From Eumeta japonica (Eukaryota > Arthropoda > Insecta > Lepidoptera > Psychidae): a stretch of DNA of 64,000 nt. The stretch spans positions 114,766 through 178,765 of the forward strand of contig BGZK01001276.1 of the NCBI GenBank assembly GCA_005406025.1, in the 5' to 3' direction. Shown in pieces: positions 20,159 to 32,595 of this stretch. Both the position numbers and the translations under genes were made by a program. How positions within the stretch are numbered: position 1 is the first letter of the stretch; each line of letters opens with the position of its first letter. A model generated the notes under the pieces. It worked only from the letters and a program-made list of their open reading frames with translations. It was not told the DNA's origin and made no database searches.

Positions 20159-23100
20159 TAATATAGAAAATAGTCCTTTATTTATACATTACAGGTAAAC
20201 CTATAAGAAGCTTAAAATAGCATGGTAAATTTCTCAATTTTGTGCATACAAACTTTACAGTTTTACTTACCGTAAAGAAGATTTGAGTCCGATTAAAAAA
20301 AAACCATGGGACATAGCATATTCATCGTACGGAACCCTCTTCACGCGATCACAACTTGCGCTTGTCCAGTTTTTTATTTATATTTTTAATTTTAAGGCAA
20401 TCGAAATAAAAGAGTGTTTGGTTGATTTTCAAAGACCAATAATGTTTTGTCATGTTACACCGGCTTCCTGTCATTTTGACAATGTCATCTGTCGTGGTGA
20501 CGTCTTCAATTTTCGTAAAGCTCGTTCCGAAACTCGCAAACGGCCAGTTCAGGAATTAAACTGATATACAATACCTTAAATGTTCTAGATATGGTTGGGA
20601 ATTAATTCTTGAAATCTTGTTTTAAATATAAAAAAGTACTCAACACGCTACATCAATCGATAAATATGGCATCTTTATATATGTATATAAATTTAATCTT
20701 TTCCTTTGAATAATTGTAATAAATCTTCCCCAAAACGTTTGGTTACGTTTTTCTCTCACAATTTCAATGGCGCCGGTTTTTTTTTCATCAATGAAAAACT
20801 ATAATCTGCTAATTTTGACTTTGACGTTGACTGCTTTTTCAAAGATATTTATGTATATTTTTTACAAAAAAATAAATTTTACAAAACTCCCTATTTCATT
20901 ACTTTGCAAATTACTTTCGAAATTGAACTTCACCGTTTAAAGTTAAATATGTATCAATAATAGTCAGAAGTTCAGTTTTTGCCCGTTCGAGAACGATCTT
21001 TTAGGTTTTATTTTCGTAATGGGTAAAAAAATGTATTAAGAAAAAATTATAACAATGTTTTAGGAAAGTGTTGAAAGATTTCACAAAAATGTTTCTATTC
21101 GGTCTTCAGCTTTGTAAGAATTGGAATTATTTTTGTGTATTATATGACTTATTTATTTATTTCTTTATACATCTTGCTTTTATAAACCTTCCGTATGTAG
21201 TATTTACTCACACATGTTTTCGCCTGATTACAAGCCAGAATTGATAGTAGCTGAAAAAGAATGAAATGGGCGTATCGAAGAAACAGTAAAACGGTCATTA
21301 TTGTTGATCCATGATTGAGCATTGTCCATCTCAGCGATGGCAACGCACACGGAGTGAGATCCTTAAGGGGGCTTGGAAAATTCAAGTTTTGATCGTGTTA
21401 GGCTTTGACTCGACCAGTGATACATGTCAAAAAATAAATAGCTGTACCCTATTTATTTCTGATGTTTGTTAGCCACAGGATCTGAACTAGTAATTTGCCG
21501 TAAGACATGTATTACAGAAAAAAACATAAACCTAAGCATAAAATGTTTATCTTTCGAAGGAAACAAAACATTTATATTATTCAGTAACTTCCTAATTTGT
21601 TAACCGCTGATGGCCTGCAACGACATATCTTTATACAGCATGTACAGAAAACTATCCGATTCATAATGATGGTGTTCAGTATTTAAATGTGGTCATATTT
21701 ATGCATAATATTTTATGTATAAAATATATTTATTTAAGATTTAAAGGAAGATAAAAATTAAATTCACTTATCTGTTATCCTAAATTTACCAGAGCAATAA
21801 TTATTTTTTTCTTCTGTTAATGTATTTCATATCTATCAAAACGGACAGGATTCTTGTTACATAGTCAATCTTATATCATAAAGATCTGTTTGTGTGCGAA
21901 TGTTTTCTAAGCAAATTTTTACATTTCTCAATAAACCTTTATCTATTTTGAGTATATATATAAATATAGAAGAACGGCTAGAGAGACTCCAAATTATGAC
22001 TTGATTTTCAATCATTTGAAAATTCTGTAGAGATGTTATGAATTTAGCTGTAGATAAATAAATGTATATGTATATATCGGTGTATATTTAGTTTTAGCAT
22101 AAGTGCCTTTGAAAATTTCTAATGCAATGTATGTGATGGATTTGTGCATTCGTTTCCTTCTAAGTGGATGTAAAATGTAAGTTGTTACGGAATAATTTAT
22201 AGTGCTGTGGTAAATTGATGTAAGAGATTTTTTTCTTGGAGAAATCCTAAGATAATATTTCTCCGCGTTCGCAGGAGGTGAATCCATTGAATGCCTTTGG
22301 ATATATAAATTAACGTATAAGCAATGCAAATTCAACACACAAGTGATAAAAACTATGCCTTTGAAACAGTACGGCTGGCTTTTGTAAATAGCTTTGCTTT
22401 CATCAATTTATATATGTACTTAGAATGTATATATATAATTGAAACTCTATCTTTTTGGGCGGCCATTATGAGTGTCCATATCGTCTATGGCGACTCAATT
22501 TTTTTTGTCTCTGTACTTGTAAAATGTTAATATTTTTATGCACTGAGTATTTCTAGACTGTTGGTGTTATTTTGAAAATGAAGCTGCCGTGGTCCTTCTA
22601 GAACAGATTGAAATATTTTCACTGTTAATTTGTATTTAAAAATGTTCACAACTGGATCCATTTCATCTATATTTTGTTTGCTATGATTTAAAAAGAAAAA
22701 AAAAACACTTATGTAATAATTGGATATGCAGATATTTCATATTGTAAAAAACCGCAGCCCAGTATATTATTATTCTGTGCCACGTCCTGTTCTATCTTCC
22801 ATTGTCGGATATGATGTGATATGTGTTTATTGCTTATATAAGTTGTAAGGAATGTTTGTGGGTAGATTTAAATATTCCTTTGTTTTTTTTTGTCCCAAGA
22901 ACATTGGCAGCTCTTGATGTATGAAATATCATCTTTAACTCTGTGTATAAGTGTAATTAATATTTTAGTCTATTTTAAGTTAAAAAGTGTTTTGAATCTA
23001 TGAAAGTGACCAGTGAAGAACACAAGACTTGAAATTTTTTGTATATTTTTTTTTTAATCAATCATAATTATTCATAAGCCAATCTTTAAATCTGAAACAG

Positions 23101-23720
23101 TATATGGATATCTATGTAATTTATTTGTAGGGTTTTTTGTTTTCACTTTTAAAATAACGTCACCTAACAGGTGACCAGGACGATTTGGGGTGTTGTAGAT
23201 CTCAGCAGTGTTTTTTCTATATATTTTTTTTCTTTAAGTAAGTTCTCTCATTTATGGGAATCTGTAAAATAAATCTCTCACACTAGGATTTTTTATAAGA
23301 AATTCTATACCATTAACATTATAATCATATTTTCATATAGAATTATATATGCAGGAATGAGAATGTAACATATAATCTATTATATAAATATTAACTAATA
23401 TTCGAACGGCAAGCAGGAGATTTTCTCGATTTTGATAATTGAAATTAGGGTTTTTTTTTTCTTGTCTGATCCCAAAAATGTTATAATAATCTTTTCTAAA
23501 TTGTATTACAAAGTTAGGGACCAAAGTCTGCCTCCGGGTGTGTGCCCATATGAATGTGAAATATGTTTTTTGTATATCTATTATTTAATCTGATTGAAAA
23601 TAAAATTTGCTTGTTTCATTGAAAATTGTTTTATTGACTGAAAATTTCATTCGAGCATGCGAAGGACAATTTCATTTTGTTAATGATTATTTTTATTATG
23701 AAAGGAAAAGACTGGTCAGT
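20159..23720. other. AT-rich intergenic sequence
   Basis: No gene recognised. AATAAA at 23599-23604 followed by a GT-rich stretch could end a long + strand transcript. Confidence 0.4.
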
Positions 23721-23756
23721 TATACACAAAATGCTATTAATAGCATTTTGTGTATA
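23721..23756. repeat. Perfect 36-bp palindrome
   Basis: TATACACAAAATGCTATT meets its exact reverse complement without spacer, immediately before the mariner end at 23761. Confidence 0.95.
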
Positions 23757-23760
23757 CGTA

Positions 23761-25010
23761 GGGTGCACTGAAAATTTCTGGAACGAAAATGCTACAGAGT
23801 CAAAAATGAATTTGTTTCTCAAAACATTCTCTGTTAGCATAATGCACTTTTTCATACAAATAGACCAATTTTGAAAATGTTTATGCCCCTCTTCCCTGGA
23901 GACCTCTGAAGCATGTTTTTCATACTCTTCGACAACTTCTTCAGGTGATGAAAATCGTCAACCTCGTAATTGCTTTAATTTATGTGAAAAAAAAGTCACA
24001 AGGTCGGGACTGTATGCAGGATTGTTCAGTCCTACGTTTTTTCTCCTTCAAATATTTATTTGTCTGTTCGGCCGTGTGACAACTGGCATTGTCGTGATGC
24101 AAGACGGTACGAGGTTTACGGTTATTTTTACGGAGTTTGTCAATAACGTCCGGCAAACAAATGGTCGTGTGCCGATCACTATTCACAACTATGATGTATG
24201 TATGTAAGACGTATGACAACTCTCCAAAGCAACAGTAACTACGTATCCAGTTATATTAAAAAAAAAAAAGCACTCATCTGCTTAGAGACACTTTGCTCGC
24301 GCGCCACTTTGGTCGGTTTCGGCTCGTCTCGATAGACCTATACGATCGATTGCTACTTTGTTTTGGGGTAGTAGCAATAAATCCATATTTCATCACCTGC
24401 GACTATATCCGAACCTAAATTGGACATCCTTTGAATATGGTAGCATATCATAGCACCAAGTGACGCGGTCCGTTTTTTAAGTCTCAATCAAATTGTGTGG
24501 GATCGACCGCGAGCACAGCTTTTTCATACTCAAACGTTTGTGTAGGATTGATTGTATTTGACTAATGTCTGTGCCTATATAAGGATGCCCTAATCGCATG
24601 GTAGGTCACATGCCTGTCTTTCTATCATCGATGTTTTTATTGTTCACGGCGGTGGACATGCAACCATCACGAAATTCGTCACTGGATTGGCACGACCGCA
24701 CTCGAATCCTGCAAATCAGTTATAAAGTTTTCTTGCATGCTTTATCACCAAAAGCAGTTCCAAGCTGAGTGAAGCTCTGCCGAGGTGTCAAATTACGCTT
24801 AAAATCGTAGAAAATCATAGTACGAAAATTTTCACAACTTAAATCCTGTGATGAAGACACGCAATTTTTAAAATGACGCCATAATGGTGAAAACAATTGA
24901 CGGTTAAATGAAGCAATCAGTATTCTACAGCCAGCGTTTCATTTTCGAATATAGTAATTCCTTTTTAAATATTATTTATGCAAGTGGCCAGTTCCACAAA
25001 TTTATAATAA
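23761..25010 (-). mobile_element. Mariner relic, mellifera-like subfamily
   Basis: On the - strand: NFRTMIFYDFKRNLTPRQS (N-terminal DNA-binding region, about 24820-24760), IPHNL, TTICLPDVIDKLRKNNRK, and LHHDNASCHTAEQTNKYLKE (second Asp), then a CDFFF third-Asp segment, with many stops and frameshifts. The left end GGGTGCACTGAAAATTTCTG is clear; the right end (near 25010) is only weakly matching, so that edge is approximate. Confidence 0.85.
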
Positions 25011-25587
25011 GTTTCATTCATTTCTTTTTCCCATTGGATATTTTGTGGAAATCGGCATTGAATTTCAAGAACAGTAACCGTGATGAAATACAATCTTTTT
25101 ACGAGAAAAATACAAGCCTGCTATTTGCCTACTCCCTTACAAATTTGGAAGGAGTAGACTAATTTTGTCTATTCATATATAAGTTAACATCCCCACCTTC
25201 AATTGTGACTCTGAAGTTACGTCTTCAAATTTAATTTTAGGTTAGTTAACTCCCTTATATGAAATCTATTTATAGAAATAGATAAGTAGATCCTGCTTAA
25301 ATCTTCGACAGAGTATATAAAAAATTTCAATTTTTGCCTTTGCAATTAGTGCCTTCTACACAAGTGGTAATTTAAAAACGGTGGCAAAATTTTCAAACAA
25401 TAAATTCCTGAATGATTTATTTCAAGTGTTATTTAATAACCTACGAAATGAAAAGTTAAACACTTTGACTTTTTTGGTGTAAAAATACACTTCAAATCAA
25501 AACATCATTAAATAATCGGCTGTTGCAGATCACACAGGATGAACAAATAAAACGCATTCAGCTTGTTAATTTTCATATATTTGCAGT
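25011..25587. other. AT-rich sequence, nothing recognised
   Basis: No gene or element identified. Confidence 0.4.
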
Positions 25588-25728
25588 ATGCATCCGAAAC
25601 TGGACATCTACACTAACACCTCGGTAAGGCCAGATCTTTTAGTAGTTTCAACGGGAGATAGCGATTCAGTACTTTCTTTTTGGCGGGCACGAACATCCGT
25701 ATATGGTACGGACGAGAAACGGTCATGA
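25588..25728 (+). other. Short open frame after an acceptor-like site, unidentified
   Basis: ATATTTGCAG|TATG is followed by 46 codons from ATG to TGA, with LDIYTNTS, LLVVSTGDSDSVLSFWRA and RTSVYGTDEK. It also contains a donor-like TCG|GTAAGG at 25619. It reads somewhat like protein but matches nothing I know. It may be chance or a transposon remnant. Confidence 0.25.
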
Positions 25729-26951
25729 ATAAGGGCAAAAAGGAAAATAAACCAACAACCACTGAATCGCAATTCCCATCGCAAAAAAAAAAACAAAAAG
25801 CAACGACCTCTCCCTAAATACCGGATATCGTACATTAATTCTTTAGACAGATCAAGCAGGCCTTTTATTTTTAACGCTCAAATTACACCACATCCAGAGG
25901 CCACATCGTCGGTGGATATATCTCTTGGTATAGACAAAAATATTACAAGTTTCACCATTGATTTTATATACAACAAGAATTATGGAAACATAGAATGAGA
26001 CTCAATGCTAACTTGATTATTTTACAAAAATTTATATAGATATACAATGGCTGTATATTGAAAAAACTAAAGCTAATAGTAGTAAGAATAAACAATATAT
26101 ATATATGTATTTCCACATTGCAAATATTATACACAACCTTTTGAATGTAAGCCATATATTTTATTAAATTTTTTATACAATTAAAAAAAACATAACATTC
26201 CAAATTCAAAACAATTGGAGTCATTGAACCCTCTAAAAGACTTAAAATAATTTTTCCTGCATAAGATTTACACTTTTAAATTTACAAATTAATTAGTAAA
26301 CAAGGGATGATCTTGGGATCCTCATAAAATACATCACGCGCACAATTTAAGTTTTCTTTTGATGAAAATAATAAATTCTCAATAAAATTCATATATTAAT
26401 ATCAAAATGGTATGTATGGCTTTTTTTTAATGCAAACAGACTTCAAAATTACAGTCTTATAGGTCAAATGTTCATAGCCCGAAGTTAATTAGTATTTTAT
26501 TTGGCAAATATTGTCACGGTATTGAATTGTGACGATTGGATATTCTAATACTAGGATTGCAGTACAACATTACGGCGTAAAAAAAAATGGGTGTTTTTTT
26601 TAAGATATCGAAAATTAATGTGCATACTATTTTGTTTTAAACAAATAAGTTTTCCTTGGGACCAGCATACCGAAAACGAGAAAATAGCGAATTAGCAATT
26701 TTTTACATTATTGTCGGTTACATTACACTTAACAAGGGCAAAATATAGAAAACACCGAGAAAGAATTATTTACAAAACATTCCGAGGAAGCTTTATCAAT
26801 TATTTTTGTCTTTATCCTAGGGAGTACAAGTTTCTTCATTTTTTTTTAAATATATGACTTATACAAAAATATAGTAAATGCATTATATCAACTACCTCCC
26901 CCTTTGACCCCCCCCTGTTTTTTATATATAAAAAAAAAACCCATCGGTACC
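25729..26951. other. AT-rich sequence, nothing recognised
   Basis: Possibly far 3' sequence of the - strand RhoGAP gene; no supported feature. Confidence 0.35.
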
Positions 26952-26954
26952 TTT

Positions 26955-27078
26955 TCGGCATCAGCTTGTAGGCCATTTCGCGGAGACCAGTATACAGTTT
27001 CTGATTCATAGATTTTTCGGCATCAGCTTGTAGGCCATTTCGCGGAGACCAGTATACAGTTTCTGATTCATAGATTAG
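26955..27078. repeat. 62-bp tandem duplication
   Basis: A 62-base unit starting TCGGCATCAGCTTGTAGGCC is repeated immediately and nearly identically. It lies in a - strand open frame (27201-26836) that is open but unrecognised; the duplication changes its frame. Confidence 0.93.
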
Positions 27079-27930
27079 TATATCACTCACAATTCGTAAT
27101 TTAGACGAAGGCATGGGGGCACGCAAGGGCACGGAATTACTTTGTGGTTCTGGGATACCGTATTTGTTTTCAGTCTGGGTAACACAGATTAGACACGTCA
27201 CGGAACATTATCAGGCTGCGTTTTGACGTAGCTGCAAGGGAGAAATCGCGAAAAACGCATCGAAGTACCAAATGATACAGATCTGAAGAAGGAGATAATG
27301 GAAGTAATATTTTTAAGAAGACGTCGACTGGTGCAGGAAGAAAAAAATTCTGGATCATACAAAAAAATCTGTTACGCGCGGAAACCTAATCTTCAGTGAA
27401 CAGATCGCACTCACCCAGTTTTCTACTAAGAAACGGTATTTCTCTGTGACAAACCGGATAGAGATAATTAAAAAAAAAAAAGAGATTTCATACAACCTTA
27501 AGATTACATCAATATAAAATAGTAATACTAGAATTTGTGATGTTAATGTTATATAAATAAATTATCATCAATAATAATAATAATAATAGACAATAAAAAC
27601 AACAAAATTGAAAAATGCAACAATAAAAAAAAACAATTTTCCCCCCTCTTCAATGAAACACTACACACTCAACCCGTATTCGTGTTCTGAGACTTCTGTT
27701 CAAACATGGCCGCCATGTCCCTGATGTTGTATGAGGGTGAGACTTTTTCTTTCCTGTAAAAGTTATTCTAACATCAGTCGATACATACGCAGGCTTTTAG
27801 AAAACTCTACCGTCTATTCTGTATCATGGGATCCCCTGATCGGGCGTGTAAAATTTACAAACATTATTATTATGTATGAAATGATGTTGCTATTTCAGTA
27901 ATAGTATAATTAATTACATATTAAATAGCA
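27079..27930. other. AT-rich sequence with an unassigned - strand open frame
   Basis: The - strand is open from about 27201 through the 62-bp duplication, beginning with a protein-like stretch (KYGIPEPQSNSVPLRAP). An acceptor-like GTTACCCAG precedes it. It does not join in frame with the last RhoGAP exon. (AAT)n-like repeats occur near 27570. Confidence 0.3.
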
Positions 27931-28902
27931 CAGTGGAATCTCGATAACTCTACTTTCTAGACAAATGTAAAGATTTTGAGTTAATGTAATGCAGTAACAA
28001 ATTATTAATGTGACATACGGTAGCAAACAGCAATCCGCGCCCACCGCGGCACTGCGTACTAAAACACAGGCGCGTTTGCTTCTTTTTAAAAGTCGGATGC
28101 AACAAAACATTTTTTTTTTAGTTTAAAACAAGAGCTAGGATTAATTTCGAAAAATTCAATTGGCATTTTAAGTGCTTGCATGGATTAATCGACGTAGAAA
28201 ATTTGGAGGCTTAAATAGGTTCTGTTTATCCGTAAAATCGTAAATGTTTTAAAAGAGATACCTTTCATATTTTTTCTCTGTTGTAAAAATTAATAAATCG
28301 TGTAATGGCAACTGAAAGTCAATGTTGTAATTATATGAAGAATCAGGTCACCAAAGATAACATGTATAGTATTTCTAAGAAAAATTGAGAACAAAATTTC
28401 CAATTCATTACAATAGAAAGGCACAATTTTTAAATATGTTTTTCGAGTTAAAGTCACAGTTAAATACAAATTCGACTCGAGTTTTTATAATTCCAAGAGA
28501 CTTTTGAAGCGATGAGTCTAAACACGAACAAACATAAGATTACTCAGATGAGTTACTGAAAAAATTTCTCCATAAAACTTCACCTGTACAAAGTATATAC
28601 AACAGAACAGAAGCACCAAACATTTCTCTAGGATTTTACTATGGATTCGAGGAATTTTAAGTAAGACACCACTATATTTTGTTGACTTCGATTTATGGAG
28701 TCCGTTTTTTGAAATTTGAGTTCTAAGAGTATACACCCACAAATGCACTATTAATATCTCATATGAAAATAAAATTTAGTTCGAATCACTGAGCCTATAT
28801 AATTTGTGATACCGTCTTTAGGGTTTCAGAGGAACGGAGGGTTTTTTTCCATCTCACTAAAAATTTCCATTTGATGAGGTTTAGATTATCGAGGTTCCAC
28901 TG
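27931..28902. mobile_element. Tigger-type MITE, copy B
   Basis: CAGTGGAATCTCGATAACTC at 27931 and the inverse of GATTATCGAGGTTCCACTG ending at 28902 are matching termini of the same family as copy A. The right flank is TA; the left flank is CA, so one target base has changed. No transposase. Confidence 0.82.
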
Positions 28903-29154
28903 TAGTTGTCTTTTCAAACTCAATCGTCACACCTTTTGTCTGCCAAGCGTTGACAGTCTAAATAACCGAAAGCTAAGTGTTTTCAGAGACACAAGGTCAA
29001 TACTTTAATCCGAGTTAACCCCTCATTGGTCAGTTCCGCTGCTGGCCAGAATTAGTGGCGACAGAATGGTCAATTTGTTACCATCGAAGGAAAAGGTACT
29101 GGTTTCAAAAATAACATTAAATAATGTATGTGTTTAAATGACAACCTGTTTAAT

Positions 29155-29290
29155 TAAATAATGATGCGATGCGCAGGCGCAACACTCCCCGACCCTTCCT
29201 TCTTCTCCCCCGCGTTCCTATTTTACGCCATTGCGACGCTATCGTGACTAAGAGTTTGGGGCGTTGTAATTGTAGTGCATAAATATTTGA
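29155..29290 (+). repeat. GC-rich interspersed repeat, copy 2
   Basis: Same ordered blocks as 15060-15200 (GCGCAGG, CCTTCTTCTCC, TTTACGCCATT, TCGTGAC). Confidence 0.55.
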
Positions 29291-29613
29291 TATCTAATCT
29301 CGCTCTCAAGTTTGTCAGTTTGCACTTTCAAATTTGAAAATAATTCTTTAATAGACAACTTATTTTTTTAAATAACCACTTAACGCATTTTCAAACTTAT
29401 TAAGAAATCTAACCCTAAGTTTGATTATATTGTAAAAGCTAACTTTGATCAATAGTTATTTGATAACAACTCCTGGAAAAAAAATGCATAAACTAATATT
29501 AACAATTAATTGAAGACACACGACATTGTAAATTTAAAGAAAAAAACAATCATGCCAATTCATTGTAACTCAAAAGAAAAGATATACATTGGACATCACA
29601 ATGTGTGTACGTG

Positions 29614-29618
<5 letters not shown>

Positions 29619-29680
<62 letters not shown>
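29619..29680. repeat. (AT)n microsatellite
   Basis: About 31 AT units without interruption. It produces a spurious Tyr-Ile open frame. Confidence 0.97.
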
Positions 29681-29685
<5 letters not shown>

Positions 29686-30103
29686 TATAAATATTTCTCT
29701 AATATACATATATATTTTTAATATATTTGTAATGTTTGCTTCAAACTATTCTACTATCTGAATACTTAAAAGGTACCAGTGAAAGATAATTTAGGGCAAT
29801 TTTTAACAAACTATTCTGCCAAGTGCACTTAAAAGCAGTTAAGTTTGTGACAGACTACATTATTGAACTCTGTATTAATTAAAATATTTATAAAGAGTTC
29901 TATAACACACATTTACGTTGTAGGTTCAAAATTTGAAATTCATCTTGCCTGTGGGTACATATAAATTGTGTTTTTTTAAGTTAAAATCACTTAAATGCTT
30001 TTTGGAAAGTCCAGATTACATAAATTCTCTTATTAGCATTACTTAGTTACAAGAGTGGAAGAATCAAAGTTGTACCGGCAGCAACAATTATTTTAATTCC
30101 ATA

Positions 30104-30109
30104 TTTATT
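30104..30109 (-). terminator. Candidate poly(A) signal for CdGAPr
   Basis: AATAAA on the - strand, the first after the stop at 30318. Such hexamers are frequent by chance in AT-rich DNA. Confidence 0.25.
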
Positions 30110-30317
30110 TTTTGTATAAAAACTAGAACTTATTATAATATTTATCTTTTGTTGAAATAGTTGAATATTAATAAAATATAAGTCAGAAAGCTCATGGTGA
30201 TGCCCAAGTTAAATCAGTAGATTTGAGCGCCTTTAAACTGTCCTCAAAAAAAATAATTCAGACTACAATCTCACTTAAGTGTTAAGTCAATGTCAAAACA
30301 AAATGGCGGAAAAGGAA

Positions 30318-32595
30318 TTACCTTTCAAAATGGCAGCCGCTCGATCTTCTCGCCGCCGCGCCATCGCTGGACTCCGCTTTCCTCTCTCTGGATTCCGCAT
30401 CGTCTCTCATAGAGTCTAGATTGTTCGCGCTCTTCGCCAAAGAGAATCTCATCCTCTGCCCGAGGTCCACCGTGTTCCTCCTTTCGAATTTGGGCAGATC
30501 CGCGTCCGCTATCCTGTCGGATTTGTCCAGTTCGATTTTAACATCGTCGTCGTGTTTCTTTATCCTCAATCTGGACAGGTTTTCGGCAGTGGTGACGGTC
30601 CTGAACGACTGTGAGCTGTATTTCTCCCTCAGGAAGTTTCTCCTCTCTTCCTTGTACTTCTCTATGCGTTCTCTGCTTAACTTCTTTTCTGCGTCGTAGC
30701 CCAGAAGACTTCTTAAGTCCGGCCGGGCGTCGTTGAATCTTTGGATGAGACAAATCTTGTTTTCTGTCGTCGGCGTGACGCTGTCGTGTTTGCTGGCCTC
30801 CGTGTCGCTGGTGTTCAAATTCAGATCTGGTAGGAGTTTCTTAGCTTTCGGCTCCGAAAGCTCTAGATTTTTTTCGGTTTCGACTAGTTTTTTATCGCCT
30901 CCAAACTCTTTCACGAACGCGTTCTCATCCAAAGATCTGGCGTTGGAGGGAGTTCTGGTGAGAGTATGAGTTTTGGGTGACGTCGGGGGAGGTAACCTGA
31001 CTGTCACCTCTCTTTTCGCCTCCTGGGATTCCTTATTGCGTTCCATGGTGGAATATTTTGAGTCGCCTCTAGCAGGTTTCTCGAAGTTGAACGCGGGCTT
31101 TTGCTCCGTAGGGCTTTCAAACTTGTGCGCCAACTGCCTAACGTTCAAATTCGCTTTGATTTCGATTTTCTCATCGGAGGGTATTATATTTCCATTCTCT
31201 GCCTCTATGTGCGTTTCCGTGACGGCTGTCTCATCCTCAACGTCTACAATATTATCGTCAATCTTCAATTCTACAATATTATTATCATTAGGTTTTATAT
31301 CTAGCTTTTCAATTTTATCACAGTTATTTTGAGTATTTATATCTATGTTCTCATAAATGTTATCGTCTTTAGTAAAGGAGACGTTCTCATACACGCCGCC
31401 TTCTTCATGATCATCCGTTTCTATGCCAGTTTTATCATTCGACTCCATAATCATAGCATTCACCTCTTCGACGCTCTTCTTGAAGAATTTAACCTGACTG
31501 TATATATCTATGGGTTCGTTTTGAGATTCTTCTATAGGAGTCTCTAGGATGATCAAGTCTTCCGTGAAAGCCTGAGGCTCGCATGCGTTCTGGGTGGGTA
31601 GGTTTCCTTCTATTTCTGGAACTGTAGCTTCTTCTACTATCGACAGATTTTTATCCAGATCAACATCCTCATATAATGAGTCCCTTTCTGCGTCATTCGT
31701 TGGTGTAGTTAGGTTTTCATATTCATTTCTAATTAGTTTCGTCGGTGACTTGAATGTTATGCTTATCGTAGATCTTAAAGGGCTTTTTAAGGGGCTTATA
31801 GACGAACTCTTGGACGTGCCGCTGGATTGTAGATTTATATAATTCGGTCTGGTAAAACTGTAACATTCATATAGTTCATCTCCTTGTTTGGTAGGACTCA
31901 CGTTGGAATAGCTGGAGGAACTTTCGTGCGATGACGTCATTATCGAATTTCTCTTGTCCACATCCGAGGCGAGGTTTTCGTACGGATGGTCTTTTTTGTC
32001 TTTGGCAGAATTGGGTTCGCTATTCGACGAATTGGTCGATATGGCCGACAGCCTGTTCAGATTCTGATAGCTTATGTTCGTGGGTGAATGTACGGGACTA
32101 GATTCTAAACTATCGTGTAAGTTGGGGCTTGTGTTGTCCAAGGTCATTCCGAACTCTTTGACCGGATGATGGGCTTTGAAATCAACGCTGGGGTTGTACT
32201 CGGGGCATTCTTTTAGTTCGCATTTCAGGCATTTCTCGTTCTGACAGCTGTCACAATCGCGATTAGTTATTTTGATGGTCTGCTTGTTGTTTTCAGAATG
32301 CTCGGAGTCGCTCTCTAGCGGATCGTACACGGGCGTCAGAGGCGTTAACGGGCTGGAGTTGAGGGTGCTGGCTGTCAGACTGTTGATAGAGTTGTCTATG
32401 GGCCAGTCTATCTTTATGAGGGTCGAGTGCGTGTCCCTGCCGCCGTGCCAGCTGACCCTCGAATGCGGCGTTATCTGATTGACTATGGTGACGATCTTTT
32501 GATCGCTAACGGCACCGTTATCGACGTTCATGACGGGATGGTGCATACCGCTGTAGCGGACTGTACTTTTCACTTTTCTCGGCGAGCTACGCTCC
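30318..32595 (-). CDS. CdGAPr: CdGAPr exon 22 (long disordered C-terminal exon)
   Basis: The acceptor TCTTTTCACAG is followed by RERSSPRKVK and about 750 residues of mostly disordered, Ser/Asn/Asp/Glu-rich sequence. Visible elements are a cysteine cluster (32205-32255), seven Y-x-N-hydrophobic motifs (31344-32069), NVRQLAHKFES, and a basic helix ERIEKYKEERRNFLREKY near the end that resembles a conserved C-terminal block of this family. The TAA stop is at 30320-30318. It sits in the context AAAG|GTAATT, which is also a good donor, so the coding region may continue downstream. Confidence 0.92.

Larger units (their letters stand above)
28903..30317. other. Sequence 3' of the RhoGAP gene
   Basis: Likely includes the RhoGAP 3' UTR. 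On the - strand the nearest AATAAA is at 30109-30104, about 210 bases past the stop. It holds a GC-rich repeat (29155-29290) and a long (AT)n. Confidence 0.45.

Noticed and set aside
27091..27195. Extra last RhoGAP exon after splicing at 30322
   Set aside because: In the required phase this segment meets a stop after about 30 codons and loses its protein-like reading; not convincing.
29510..29761. Tyr-Ile-rich open frame
   Set aside because: Produced by the (AT)n microsatellite.
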